DNA from: Saccharomonospora xinjiangensis XJ-54
GTDB lineage: Bacteria > Actinomycetota > Actinomycetes > Mycobacteriales > Pseudonocardiaceae
DNA: 64,000 nucleotides
Direction: 5' to 3'
NCBI RefSeq assembly: GCF_000258175.1
Contig: NZ_JH636049.1
Span: forward strand, 830,982 to 894,981
The position numbers and the translations under genes were made by a program. Below, piece by piece: positions 8,168 through 16,770 of the stretch. How positions within the stretch are numbered: the stretch's first letter is position 1; each line of letters starts with the position of its first letter. A model generated the notes under the pieces. That model was not told the origin of the DNA, ran no database searches, and worked only from the letters and a program-made list of their open reading frames with translations.

Positions 8168-8800
8168 CTACCTTCCCGCTTTGGCCTTCAGGTTCCCCAC
8201 GACCACTTCGGCGACCTTCTCCGCCGGAACGCAGGAATCGGTTCCGTCTGACTCCTTCTCCAAGCTCTGGCTCACACCAGCTGTTATCGAATACTCGTCG
8301 GCTATTCCCACTGCCACAGTGCAGAAGTTGTCGTCTTCGCTTCTCTTGAAGGCCACCGCAGGAAATCCTGCGACCGACGCCAACTCCCGGAAAACCGCCT
8401 TCTGTGGCTTCGTATTCGCATACTGCGCGCTCAGCCCCTCCCGAGACACGACACTGAAGCCAATTTGGAACGCAGCGGCATTCTCCGGATTCCCCCAACC
8501 ACAGCCTGGCCCGACTTGCTCCAGATCTCTGCGTTCGCCCTCCGACGCCCCTGGTCCCAACGCCTGCCGCACCTGCTCCGGCGTGAGCACCTCGCACGGA
8601 TGATCCGACAGCACAGACTCCGGCAACGGGTCCGCCACGGCTGGGGCACCACTGTGCGGCAACCTCGGACTACCCCCAGAACCCGCCGACGAGGACACCG
8701 ACGACAGTGGCGTCGGCACCGCCTCACTACTCGGCTTCGCCGAACACCCTACGACAGTCAACACAGCACAGGTGCCCACCACCGCGATTGCAAACTTCAT
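8168..8800 (-). CDS. DUF3558-family lipoprotein
   Basis: A 210-residue secreted lipoprotein. The signal peptide MKFAIAVVGTCAVLTVVGCS ends in a lipobox (VVGC, Cys at residue 19), so the protein should be anchored to the outer face of the membrane. A Ser/Pro-rich linker leads into a C-terminal domain with HPCEVLTPEQVRQALG and a second cysteine pair around GPGCGW and DNFC, a pattern typical of actinobacterial DUF3558. Its ATG overlaps the stop of the upstream gene (ATGA at 8800), so the two are translationally coupled. Biological role unknown. Confidence 0.9.
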   Translation of the reverse strand: MKFAIAVVGTCAVLTVVGCSAKPSSEAVPTPLSSVSSSAGSGGSPRLPHSGAPAVADPLPESVLSDHPCEVLTPEQVRQALGPGASEGERRDLEQVGPGCGWGNPENAAAFQIGFSVVSREGLSAQYANTKPQKAVFRELASVAGFPAVAFKRSEDDNFCTVAVGIADEYSITAGVSQSLEKESDGTDSCVPAEKVAEVVVGNLKAKAGR

Positions 8801-9297
8801 CAGATGTAACCCCCGCCGGACTTCGCCTCGTCACCAGAGGCGAAGATGTCCCGTCCGGCCTGCTCATCGGATTCCTGATAGACGCCCAATGCCTTTCCCA
8901 GCGCTCTGGCAAGGCTCCGGAAGTACTCCACTTCGGCCTGGATATGCGCGGCGCCCGCTTTGAACGCTTCGACACCAGCGTTGTTGAAACTCACACTCGC
9001 CGGGTCGTCAGCCGGCGGCTGAGTCTCACAAAGGCGATCCGCTTCGATCATGATCTGCGCCAGGTCGTTGGCCAGAGAAACGGCTTCTCTGTAGAGGCCT
9101 TCGGCTGTGGCGAGATCGAGGTCGAAGCCTCCTTCCGCGCCCGGCTGGGACGGTTTGCCGTCCACGATGAAGTTTGTGTCGTCCCACAGCCTCGCCATAC
9201 CACCGACATCGGCGGCGGCGCTGCCGCCCGGCCTCATCGACGTCCCCTGGTCGTCACCGTCTGCGGGAAGATCACCAGTTCCGCTGTTGATTTCCAC
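8800..9297 (-). CDS. Hypothetical helical protein, ESX/WXG100-like context
   Basis: A 165-residue protein with no signal peptide. The N-terminal 30 residues are Gly/Asp-rich and probably disordered; residues about 55-165 form a long helical region (LATAEGLYREAVSLANDLAQ, then AGVEAFKAGAAHIQAEVEYF) reminiscent of WXG100/ESX substrates that accompany DUF3558 lipoproteins in Pseudonocardiaceae. I chose GTG 9297 because a GAGGGGG motif lies about eight bases upstream. No WXG motif is visible, so the ESX link rests on fold impression and gene neighbourhood only. Confidence 0.75.
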   Translation of the reverse strand: MEINSGTGDLPADGDDQGTSMRPGGSAAADVGGMARLWDDTNFIVDGKPSQPGAEGGFDLDLATAEGLYREAVSLANDLAQIMIEADRLCETQPPADDPASVSFNNAGVEAFKAGAAHIQAEVEYFRSLARALGKALGVYQESDEQAGRDIFASGDEAKSGGGYI

Positions 9298-9608
9298 CTG
9301 CTCGCCCCCTCACCCATACGCGAACGAGCAGCATCGTAGCGTGACAGGTCACTCACTGTCCGGAGAAACGACAGAGAAACGAAAGACCCCACACAGCTCC
9401 TCGCCGCTCAGCGCGGCTGCGGGTACCACGCGTTCGCCGCCGAGCAGCACCACGGTCACCCGTCCACCACAGTTGCCGCTCAGCCCACTCACCGCCGAGG
9501 CCACCACAGGAACACCACATGCCATCGCCTCCGGCGGAACGCTCCCCGAGGCAACGGCGGCCGGGGCCGCCGGGCGATCGCCTGCGGCCCCGCTCACCGT
9601 CCTTGGGG
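9298..9608. other. Intergenic stretch between thiolase and ESX-like pair
   Basis: Contains the putative ribosome binding site of the 8800-9297 gene and an open frame at 9349-9597 on the minus strand (82 residues, GTG start) with no recognised motif, low complexity and no clear ribosome binding site. I do not call it a gene. Confidence 0.3.
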
Positions 9609-10784
9609 TCAGGCTTCGAGAACCACCGCGAGGCCCTGGCCCACGCCGATGCAGATGGCCGCGAGACCCCAGCCACCGCCGCGCTTGCGCAGCGTGTGCG
9701 CCAGTGTCGCCAGGATGCGGCCACCCGACGCGCCGAGCGGGTGGCCGATCGCGAGGGCACCGCCGTGGACGTTCATGATCTGCGGGTCGAGTTCCGGCCA
9801 GTCGGCGAGACAGGCCAGCGACTGCGCGGCGAACGCCTCGTTCAGCTCCACCGCCGCGAGGTCACCCCAGCCGATCCCGGCCCGCTTCAGCGCGATCTCG
9901 GCGGCCTTGACGGGGCCGATGCCGAACATGTCCGGATCGACTCCCGCCGCTCCGCGGCCCGCGATCCGCGCCAGCGGTGTGACTCCGATCCGGTCGGCAC
10001 CGGCCCGGTCGGCGAGCAGGACCGCCGACGCACCGTCGGACAGCGGTGAGGCGTTACCGGCCGTCACTGTGCCGTCGGGGCGGAACGACGGCTTGAGCTT
10101 CGCGAGCTTCTCGCGCGACGTGTCGGGGCGGATGCCCTCGTCGCGGCGTAGTTCCGTGCCCTCGACCTGCACGACGTGGTCGTCGTAGAAGCCCTCGTCC
10201 CATGCTTTCGCTGCGGCGCGGTGGCTGCGCAGGGCGAACTCGTCCTGTTGCTCGCGGCTGATGCCGTACCTCTCGGCCAGCAGTTCGGTGCTCTCCCCGA
10301 GCGAGACCGTCCACTCCGCAGGCATCCTCGGGTTGATCATCCGCCAGCCCAATGCGGTGGAGTGCAGCGTCTCGTTGCCGTTCGGGAACGCCTTACCCGG
10401 TTTCTGCAACACCCACGGCGCGCGGCTCATCGACTCGACACCGCCCGCGACGGCGACCGACGCCTCACCGACCGCGATCTGTCTGCTCAACTGCATCGCG
10501 GCGTCGAGGCCGGAGCCGCAGAGCCGGTTCACGGTGCTGCCCGGCACGCTCGTCGGCCATCCAGCGAGCAGCGTCGCCATGCGAGCCACGTTCCGGTTGT
10601 CCTCGCCCGCGCCGTTCGCGTCGCCCAGGATCACCTCGTCGATGACGGACGGGTCGAGGTCGTTGCGTTCCCCCAGCGCGCGCAGTACGTGTGCGGCGAG
10701 GTCGTCGGGTCGCACGCCGGACAGCGCGCCACCGTAACGGCCGAAGGGAGTGCGAATCCCGTCGAGCACGAACACGTCAGTCAT
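9609..10784 (-). CDS. Acetyl-CoA acetyltransferase / thiolase
   Basis: Thiolase-family enzyme of 391 residues that makes or cleaves beta-ketoacyl-CoA (fatty acid or aromatic compound degradation, or acetoacetyl-CoA synthesis). The nucleophilic cysteine is in NRLCGSGLDAAMQL (about residue 90), the catalytic histidine in GGALAIGHPLGASGGR and the second cysteine in AAICIGVGQGLAVV; the ELNEAFAAQ motif is also present. The ATG at 10784 has AGGAG six bases upstream; a longer upstream frame is not supported. It stands alone, divergent from the hydroxyacid dehydrogenase at 11030. Confidence 0.96.
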   Translation of the reverse strand: MTDVFVLDGIRTPFGRYGGALSGVRPDDLAAHVLRALGERNDLDPSVIDEVILGDANGAGEDNRNVARMATLLAGWPTSVPGSTVNRLCGSGLDAAMQLSRQIAVGEASVAVAGGVESMSRAPWVLQKPGKAFPNGNETLHSTALGWRMINPRMPAEWTVSLGESTELLAERYGISREQQDEFALRSHRAAAKAWDEGFYDDHVVQVEGTELRRDEGIRPDTSREKLAKLKPSFRPDGTVTAGNASPLSDGASAVLLADRAGADRIGVTPLARIAGRGAAGVDPDMFGIGPVKAAEIALKRAGIGWGDLAAVELNEAFAAQSLACLADWPELDPQIMNVHGGALAIGHPLGASGGRILATLAHTLRKRGGGWGLAAICIGVGQGLAVVLEA

Positions 10785-11029
10785 GGTGTCTCCTCTGCGT
10801 CCCTGCGTGGTCCCCGCCCGATCCCTGCGAGGTCCCTTGCGCTGCTGACCGCAACTCTCGCAGGATGCTCGGCCCCGCTCCACCACCGGATCGATCGAAG
10901 TGACGAAGCCGACCTGCTCACACCGCGCCGTCCGGTTCCGGCCGCGCCCCGAGCCTCCGAAGCGTTCGTGCGGCTAAGGTCCTTCGCGGGGCACATCTGG
11001 CCTGCGACGAATGTGGGAGGACGACCTCG

Positions 11030-11995
11030 ATGAGACCCAGGATCGTGGCGACCCGGAGGATCGCCGAGGACGCCATGGCGCTGTTGCGGGAATCCGGTGA
11101 CGTCTGGGTTCCCGAGCCGGACCGCCCTCTGCCCACCGAGGAGTTGCACACCGCCGTGAAAGGAGCCGACGCCGTGGTGAGCACGCTGCACGACAGGGTG
11201 GACGGAGCGTTCGCCGACGCGGCAGGCCCACAGCTGAAGGTGGTGTCCACGGTCGCCGTCGGTTACGACAACATCGACGTGGCCGCCCTGCACGCCCGCG
11301 ACGTCGTCGTCACCAACACGCCCGGCGTGCTCACGGATGCGACCGCCGACCTCACCTTCGGCCTGCTGTTGTCGGTGACCCGCAGACTCGGCGAGGGTGA
11401 ACGGCTGCTGCGCGCGCGGGAACCGTGGCGGTTCGATCTCGGGTTCCTGCTCGGCACCGGGCTCCAGGGCAAGACGCTGGGCATCGTCGGGCTCGGCCAG
11501 ATCGGCACGGCCGTGGCCCGGAGGGCGCGAGCGTTCGGGATGCGCATCGTCTACACCGGACGTCGCCGCGCCGAGACCTCGGTGGAGCGGGAACTCGACG
11601 CCCGGTACGTCCCGCTGGACGAGCTGCTGTGTTCCTCCGATGTCGTCTCGCTGCACTGCCCGCTCACCCCGCAGACCCGGCATCTGATCGACGCGGGCGC
11701 GCTCGCCGCCATGAAACCGACCGCTTTCCTGATCAACACCACCCGTGGCCCCGTCGTCGATGAGGCCGCTCTCGCCGGGGCACTGGGCAGCGGTGTGATC
11801 GCCGGTGCGGGACTCGACGTGTTCGAACGGGAACCGGACGTCCATCCAGCGCTGCTGGAACTGGACAATGTGGCGCTCGCGCCCCACCTCGGGTCCGCCA
11901 CGACGGAGACCCGCACGGCGATGGCCGTGCTCGCCGCACGCAATGCCGTCGCGGTGCTGCGTGGCGAGGAACCGCCCACTCCTGTGAGGAGCTAG
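11030..11995 (+). CDS. D-2-hydroxyacid dehydrogenase (glyoxylate/hydroxypyruvate reductase type)
   Basis: A 321-residue NAD(P)-dependent reductase of the D-isomer 2-hydroxyacid dehydrogenase family. The cofactor motif GIVGLGQIG is at about residues 149-157. Catalytic residues are seen in order: Arg in NTTRGPVVDEAAL, Glu in DVFEREPDVH and His in VALAPHLGSAT. Substrate is inferred from the neighbour: three bases downstream begins a glycerate kinase, so the likely route is glyoxylate/hydroxypyruvate to D-glycerate to phosphoglycerate. A 245-base divergent region separates it from the thiolase. Confidence 0.94.
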   Translation: MRPRIVATRRIAEDAMALLRESGDVWVPEPDRPLPTEELHTAVKGADAVVSTLHDRVDGAFADAAGPQLKVVSTVAVGYDNIDVAALHARDVVVTNTPGVLTDATADLTFGLLLSVTRRLGEGERLLRAREPWRFDLGFLLGTGLQGKTLGIVGLGQIGTAVARRARAFGMRIVYTGRRRAETSVERELDARYVPLDELLCSSDVVSLHCPLTPQTRHLIDAGALAAMKPTAFLINTTRGPVVDEAALAGALGSGVIAGAGLDVFEREPDVHPALLELDNVALAPHLGSATTETRTAMAVLAARNAVAVLRGEEPPTPVRS

Positions 11996-11998
11996 ATC

Positions 11999-13123
11999 GT
12001 GCACGTCGTCGTCGCTCCCGACAAGTTCAAGGGCTGCCTCACCGCGGTCGAGGCGGCCGACGCCATGGCCGCCGGTGTCCGCGACGCCGCAGGGGACGCG
12101 CGAATCGATCGCTGCCCCGTGGCCGACGGTGGGGAAGGCACCCTCGACGTCCTTGTCGCCTCGGGCGGCCGCAGGGTGGACGTGGAGGTCACCGGACCGC
12201 TGTCGCGGCCGGTCGCCGCACGGTACGTGGTTCTGGGCGGAAGTGCCTACGTGGAGTCGGCGAGCGCGTGCGGTATCTCCTACGTCGAGCCGTCCGCGCG
12301 GACAGCCCTGCTCACCCACACCCAGGGCGTCGGCGAGCTGATCCGGCACGCGGTCGAGGGCGGTGCTCGCGGCGTGGTGCTGACAGTCGGCGGCACGGCG
12401 AGCACCGACGGCGGCGCCGGAATGCTGCGGGCGCTCGGGGCCACCGTCCACGACGCGCGGGGCAACCCGGTTCCGCTCGGTGGCGGGGCTCTGACCTCGG
12501 TCGCCACCGTGGACCTCACAGCGGCGCGGCGGCTGCTCGACGGCATCGAGTTCAGGGTGGCGACCGACGTCACCAATCCGCTGCTCGGCCGCGACGGCGC
12601 CGCGGCCGTGTTCGGCCCGCAGAAGGGTGCTGGGCCCCGCGAGGTGGAGCATCTCGAAACGGGGCTGCGCACGTGCGCCGACGCGTTGCTGCGGGCAGGG
12701 GGGCGCGACATAGCCGCCGTCCCCGGATCAGGCGCGGGCGGGGGTGTCGCGGGAGCAGCCATGACGATCGGCGCCCAGGTGGAGTCGGGCTTCGACCTCG
12801 TCGCGTCCCTCACGGGCATCGACGACGCCGTCCGCGGCGCCGATCTCGTCATCACGGGCGAAGGGTCGCTGGACGCCCAGAGCCTCGCGGGAAAGGCTCC
12901 CGCCGGGGTCGCCGACCGCGCACACGGAGCAGGAGTGCCGGTCGCCGTTGTCGCGGGGCGGATCACGCTCTCCCCCGCCGACCTCGCCGAAGCGGGATTC
13001 ACGGCCTGGCGTGCCCTCGTTGACCAGGCCACCTCGAAGGAAGACTCCCTGCGCAGAGCCGCCGAACTGCTGCGGGAGGCGACAGCGGCGATCGTCGGTG
13101 ACCGCATAGCACAGAGCCCCTGA
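11999..13123 (+). CDS. Glycerate 2-kinase (GlxK/GarK family)
   Basis: A 374-residue glycerate kinase of the GarK/GlxK family, converting D-glycerate to 2-phosphoglycerate. Diagnostic motifs are VVAPDKFKGCLTAVEAADAM at the N terminus, DGGEGTLDVL, the glycine-rich VGGTASTDGGAGMLRALG and the C-terminal DLVITGEGSLDAQSLAGKAP. The GTG start lies three bases after the stop of the preceding reductase gene, so the two form a small D-glycerate operon. The next gene is convergent. Confidence 0.94.
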   Translation: MHVVVAPDKFKGCLTAVEAADAMAAGVRDAAGDARIDRCPVADGGEGTLDVLVASGGRRVDVEVTGPLSRPVAARYVVLGGSAYVESASACGISYVEPSARTALLTHTQGVGELIRHAVEGGARGVVLTVGGTASTDGGAGMLRALGATVHDARGNPVPLGGGALTSVATVDLTAARRLLDGIEFRVATDVTNPLLGRDGAAAVFGPQKGAGPREVEHLETGLRTCADALLRAGGRDIAAVPGSGAGGGVAGAAMTIGAQVESGFDLVASLTGIDDAVRGADLVITGEGSLDAQSLAGKAPAGVADRAHGAGVPVAVVAGRITLSPADLAEAGFTAWRALVDQATSKEDSLRRAAELLREATAAIVGDRIAQSP

Positions 13124-13165
13124 CGCATCCGCCTGTCCGGCTCGCGACGCGACTCTGTCAGGAGC

Positions 13166-14350
13166 TCAGGGCGCAAGCACGATCTTGATGGCGCCGTCCC
13201 GCTTCTTCTGGAACATGTCGTAGGCGTCGGGCGCCTCGGACAGCGGCAGGTGATGCGTGGCGAGATCCTCCACCCCGAGCGGATCAGCGTCATCGCTGAC
13301 CAACGGCAGCACATCGTCGATCCACGCCCGCACGTTCGCCTGGCCCATGCGGAGCTGGACCTGCTTGTCGAACAACGTCATCATCGGCATCGGGTCGAGC
13401 ATCCCACCGTACACACCGGACAGTGAGATGGTGCCGCCTCTGCGGACAGCGTCGATGGCGAGATAGAGCGCGGAGAGCCGGTCCACCGCGGCCTTCTCCA
13501 CGACCCTCGCCGCGATCGGACTCGGCAACAGTGTCGCCAGCTGCTGAGCCAGCCCCGTGACCGGCGCCCCGTGCGCCTCCATGCCCACGGCGTCCACGAC
13601 GGAGTCGGCACCCCGTCCGTCGGTGCGGTCGCGCACCGCGTCCGCCACATGCTTGTACTGGCGCAGATCGATGGTGTCAACGCCGTACCGTCTGGCCAGT
13701 TCGAGGCGCTCGTCAACGAGATCGACACCGATCACCCTGCCCGCGCCCCGATGCCGGGCGATGCGCGCGCACATCTGCCCGATCGGCCCGAGTCCCAGGA
13801 TCAGCACCGAACCGCCGGGAGGGACGGCGGCGTATTCCACGGCCTGCCACGAGGTGGGCACCACGTCGGACAGGTAGAGGAAGCGATCGTCTGAAGGGCC
13901 GTCCGGCACCTTGATCGGACCGTAATCCGCGAACGGTATCCGCAGCCGCTCGGCCTGACCGCCCGGTACCTGCCCGTAGAGTTTGGTGTAGCCGAAGAGG
14001 GCCGCACCTTTGCCGTGTTCGGTCACCTGCGTGGTCTCGCACTGCGATTGCAGGTTCCGGTCGCAGTAGAAGCAGTGTCCACATGAGACGTTGAAGGGGA
14101 CGACGACCCTGTCCCCCGGCTTGAGGTTCTCCACCTCGGCGCCGACCTCTTCGACGATGCCCATCGGTTCGTGGCCAAGGATGTCTCCCGGTTCGAGGAA
14201 CGCACCGAGCACCTCGTACAGGTGCAGATCCGATCCACAGATTCCCGTGGAGGTCACCCTGATCACCGCGTCGGTGGGTTTCTCGATCTTCGGGTCAGGT
14301 ACCTCCTCGACCCGGACGTTGCGCTTGCCCTGCCAGGTCACGGCTTTCAT
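13166..14350 (-). CDS. Zinc-dependent alcohol dehydrogenase
   Basis: A 394-residue medium-chain dehydrogenase. Catalytic zinc ligands are suggested by GICGSDLHLYE and LGHEPMGIVEEVG; a structural-zinc cluster is represented by SCGHCFYCDRNLQSQC. The cofactor motif LGLGPIGQMCARI lies near residue 190. The family, common in actinobacteria next to stress genes, is often annotated as formaldehyde-dehydrogenase-like, but its real substrate is not established. I use the ATG at 14350 (MKAVTWQGKRNV); ten extra upstream codons are possible but not family-like. It converges with the glycerate kinase. Confidence 0.92.
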   Translation of the reverse strand: MKAVTWQGKRNVRVEEVPDPKIEKPTDAVIRVTSTGICGSDLHLYEVLGAFLEPGDILGHEPMGIVEEVGAEVENLKPGDRVVVPFNVSCGHCFYCDRNLQSQCETTQVTEHGKGAALFGYTKLYGQVPGGQAERLRIPFADYGPIKVPDGPSDDRFLYLSDVVPTSWQAVEYAAVPPGGSVLILGLGPIGQMCARIARHRGAGRVIGVDLVDERLELARRYGVDTIDLRQYKHVADAVRDRTDGRGADSVVDAVGMEAHGAPVTGLAQQLATLLPSPIAARVVEKAAVDRLSALYLAIDAVRRGGTISLSGVYGGMLDPMPMMTLFDKQVQLRMGQANVRAWIDDVLPLVSDDADPLGVEDLATHHLPLSEAPDAYDMFQKKRDGAIKIVLAP

Positions 14351-14443
14351 CGCTGGTCCGTCTCCCTCGTCCGCGCACACGGGTCATCGGTGGTCGCCGG
14401 TGTCTCGACGCGGCGTACCACCGATGACCCGTGATCAAACGGA

Positions 14444-14737
14444 TCAGCCTGCTTGCGGCATGACGGCGAAGTTGAGCTGTCCCTCGTCGTCCTGCTGGAT
14501 GTCGAGCACCTTGTCGTCGAGGAACGTCGCCGCCTGAGGTTCGAGAAAGACCCTGGCTCCGCTGTCCGTGCCGAGGACCTGATCGCCCTCCTCGGGAGCC
14601 GGGGCGATCGACAGCGCGAGCTGCGCGCCGGCCTCGGTCTCCTCCCGCACCGCGAAACGCAGGCCCGCGGAGTCCTGGCCATCCTGTGCGGTCAGAGCGC
14701 TGATCGCCTCGGCGGCCGCGTCGGTCATGGCGAGCAT
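14444..14737 (-). CDS. HesB/IscA-like protein lacking cysteines
   Basis: A 97-residue protein with the overall HesB/IscA-type pattern (MTDAAAEAISALTAQ, then LRFAVREETEAGAQLAL, later GARVFLEPQAATFLDDKVLD). Iron-sulfur A-type carriers use one Cys and a C-terminal CxC; this protein contains no cysteine at all, so it cannot bind a cluster in that way. Such cysteine-free versions are known in actinobacteria under the HesB name. ATG 14737 is preceded by AGGGA. Function unknown. Confidence 0.85.
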   Translation of the reverse strand: MLAMTDAAAEAISALTAQDGQDSAGLRFAVREETEAGAQLALSIAPAPEEGDQVLGTDSGARVFLEPQAATFLDDKVLDIQQDDEGQLNFAVMPQAG

Positions 14738-14822
14738 GTCGGTGTTCCCTTCGTTCGCGTACAGCTCCCACTCCCACCGTAGGGGCATCGACCCGGACAC
14801 GCCGCTCGCGCGCTCACCGCGC

Positions 14823-15476
14823 TCACCGCGCCGTGCGGCGCGAAGCGGCCTTCGCCACCACGGCGAGATCGGCGACGAGACCGGCATAGGCGCTGTCGCG
14901 TTCGGAATCCCGTGCGCGCAGCACTGCCGAGGGGTGGACGGTCGCCACGGCGAGCGGCAGATCGGGCGGCCCCGGCAACTCCAGTACCTCTCCGCGCCGG
15001 GAACTGACCCGGAAGTCCTTGCCGAACAACGACTGCGCCGCCGTGGCACCGAGAGCGACCACGACATCGGGCTTGACGGTGTCGAGTTCGGCCAGCAGCC
15101 ACGGTCTGCACGCCACGATCTGCGACCGCGACGGCTTCTTGTGTATGCGCCTGCTCGCACGGTCGTCCCGGGTGAAGCGGAAGTGTTTGACGGCGTTGGT
15201 CACGTACACGTCGTCCCGGTCGATGCCGGCATCGGCGAGCGCGCGGTCGAGCAGCCCACCCGCAGGGCCGACGAAGGGCCTTCCCTCACGGTCCTCGCGA
15301 TCGCCGGGTACCTCTCCGACCATGACGAGCCGGGCGCGGACGGAGCCCTCGCCGAAGACCGTCTGTGTCGCTTCGGCATACAGATCGCAGCCCCGGCAAT
15401 CTGCCGACGCTTCGCGTAGTGCGCTCAGATCTCGCTCACGCGGGAGGAATCTCTGTGCCCCCTCGTACGCGACCAC
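14823..15476 (-). CDS. udgX: UdgX-type uracil-DNA glycosylase (covalent uracil-DNA binder)
   Basis: A 217-residue member of the uracil-DNA glycosylase superfamily, closest by motif to mycobacterial UdgX, which excises uracil and stays covalently joined to the abasic site through a histidine. The defining loop SRRIHKKPSRSQ places that histidine at residue 112 and the conserved Arg at 110. Cluster cysteines C27, C30 (DCRGCDLY) and C123 (VACRPW) are seen. The first motif reads GEVPGD at residues 54-59, where UdgX normally has GEQPGD, so the Gln is Val here. The C-terminal motif VATVHPSAVLR is intact. It lies upstream of the HesB-like gene on the same strand. Confidence 0.92.
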   Translation of the reverse strand: MVAYEGAQRFLPRERDLSALREASADCRGCDLYAEATQTVFGEGSVRARLVMVGEVPGDREDREGRPFVGPAGGLLDRALADAGIDRDDVYVTNAVKHFRFTRDDRASRRIHKKPSRSQIVACRPWLLAELDTVKPDVVVALGATAAQSLFGKDFRVSSRRGEVLELPGPPDLPLAVATVHPSAVLRARDSERDSAYAGLVADLAVVAKAASRRTAR

Positions 15477-15551
15477 ACCTCGTCACCACGCTCTCGTCCG
15501 CTGGACGACACGTTCTCCGCTCACGCACAGGGCGCCCCTTGGCCAGAGGCA

Positions 15552-16046
15552 TCAACCGCGCCCGCCACCATCCTCGTCGTCCGGAGTCCGGATCACGTCG
15601 GGCTCTCCCGCCTCGTCCACCTCGTCGGCGTTCTGTCCACGCCGCACAGCGGGAGTATCCGGTTCTTCGTGCGGCCGGGCCGGCCGAACGTCCTCGGTGA
15701 CGTAGTCCACGGTCGCCTCCACGGCGTCCTCGGGACCGTTCTCGGCTCCGCCGCCGGGGCCGAAGTCGAGGTCCTCCTCACGCGCTTCGGATTCGCCGAC
15801 GTCGGGCCGTTCCTGCGACACTCGCTGATCCAGTGTCTCGCCGTGACGTTGCTCGAACGGTGTCGTGGCGTAGCGTTCTGCCACGCTCCAGTGCTCGGGA
15901 GGCTCGACTCCCTCCTCCAGCGGATCGACACGCAACCTGTCCTCGTCCAGATCCTCGGCACTGCTCAACGCGGCCGGGTCGGTCTCGACGCTGTCCGGCA
16001 TCCCGGTGTCCTGCGGAGGAGTCACCGGTTCGCTGCCATCGCTCAT
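15552..16046 (-). CDS. DUF5709-family acidic protein
   Basis: A 164-residue, strongly acidic cytoplasmic protein with no membrane segment. The words DEDRLRVDPLEEGVEPPEHWS and AERYATTPFEQRHGETLDQR match the actinobacterial DUF5709 family. I place the start at ATG 16046, because GGGAGA lies seven bases upstream; a GTG two codons earlier would sit directly on that ribosome binding site. Role unknown; relatives are often found near stress or cell-envelope genes. Confidence 0.85.
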   Translation of the reverse strand: MSDGSEPVTPPQDTGMPDSVETDPAALSSAEDLDEDRLRVDPLEEGVEPPEHWSVAERYATTPFEQRHGETLDQRVSQERPDVGESEAREEDLDFGPGGGAENGPEDAVEATVDYVTEDVRPARPHEEPDTPAVRRGQNADEVDEAGEPDVIRTPDDEDGGGRG

Positions 16047-16290
16047 CGACACTCTCCCTGTGTTCGCGAGCTAGGCGCCTACCCATCCGGGGACGATCAC
16101 AAACCCGATGCGGCGAGCCTGTGAGCAGAACGGGAAAAGGTTGCGCTGCAGGTGGCGCGCTTCCTACGGTAGGAAGGGCGGTGGAGCTTCAGCCGCAAAC
16201 CACGGCAGGACGTCGGGGATGCCCGTGCAAGCCATCGCGGATCGCGAATCCTGCCTGTGCGCTCTGTCCGAACGCTACGGAGGGACAACA

Positions 16291-16713
16291 GTGCGTAGCA
16301 CCGACCCGAACACCCTGGCCTCCCAATCGACGTCGGCCGCGCAGCCACGGTCGCTGGACAGTCATGGCATGCGTATCGACGCAGAACGGCGGCAGGGCGA
16401 TGTGGTGCTCGCGCACGTCTCCGGCGAGGTCGATCTGCTTTCCGCACCGGAACTGCGGCAGTGGGTCAAGCAGAACGTCACCGCGCCGAGCGCCCTCGTG
16501 CTCGACCTCGACGGCGTCGGTTTCCTCGGCTCGGCGGGATTGTCCGTGCTGGCCGAACTGTCGGAACAGGCCGCGCACGACACGTTGACGTGGGCGATCG
16601 TGGCGACGAAACGCGTCGTCCTCCGTCCGCTGGAGGCCACGGGCCTCGTCGCGCAGATGCCCGTGTACGAGAACATCGACGACGCCGTGCAGGCCGTGGC
16701 CGGGGACAAGTGA
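16291..16713 (+). CDS. STAS-domain anti-sigma factor antagonist
   Basis: A 140-residue SpoIIAA/RsbV-type protein. The STAS core is clear: VLAHVSGEVDLLSAPELRQW followed by LVLDLDGVGFLGSAGLSVLA, with the phosphorylatable serine of the family within FLGSAGL. In partner switching, the unphosphorylated antagonist releases a sigma factor from its anti-sigma kinase. GTG 16291 has GGAGGG five to six bases upstream, so the longer open frame starting at 16108 is rejected. No anti-sigma kinase gene is adjacent. Confidence 0.92.
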   Translation: MRSTDPNTLASQSTSAAQPRSLDSHGMRIDAERRQGDVVLAHVSGEVDLLSAPELRQWVKQNVTAPSALVLDLDGVGFLGSAGLSVLAELSEQAAHDTLTWAIVATKRVVLRPLEATGLVAQMPVYENIDDAVQAVAGDK

Positions 16714-16770
16714 CGCCGCGCCCGAGACCACACCTGACGAGCAGGGCGTTCGTGGCTTCCGGCTTCCGCC

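Noticed and set aside
9349..9597. An 82-codon minus-strand frame after the thiolase gene
   Set aside because: No motif, no Shine-Dalgarno sequence and low complexity; kept only as an intergenic note.
14823..15476. Annotation as an ordinary family 4 uracil-DNA glycosylase
   Set aside because: The RRIH loop insertion is specific to UdgX and is absent from plain family 4 enzymes.
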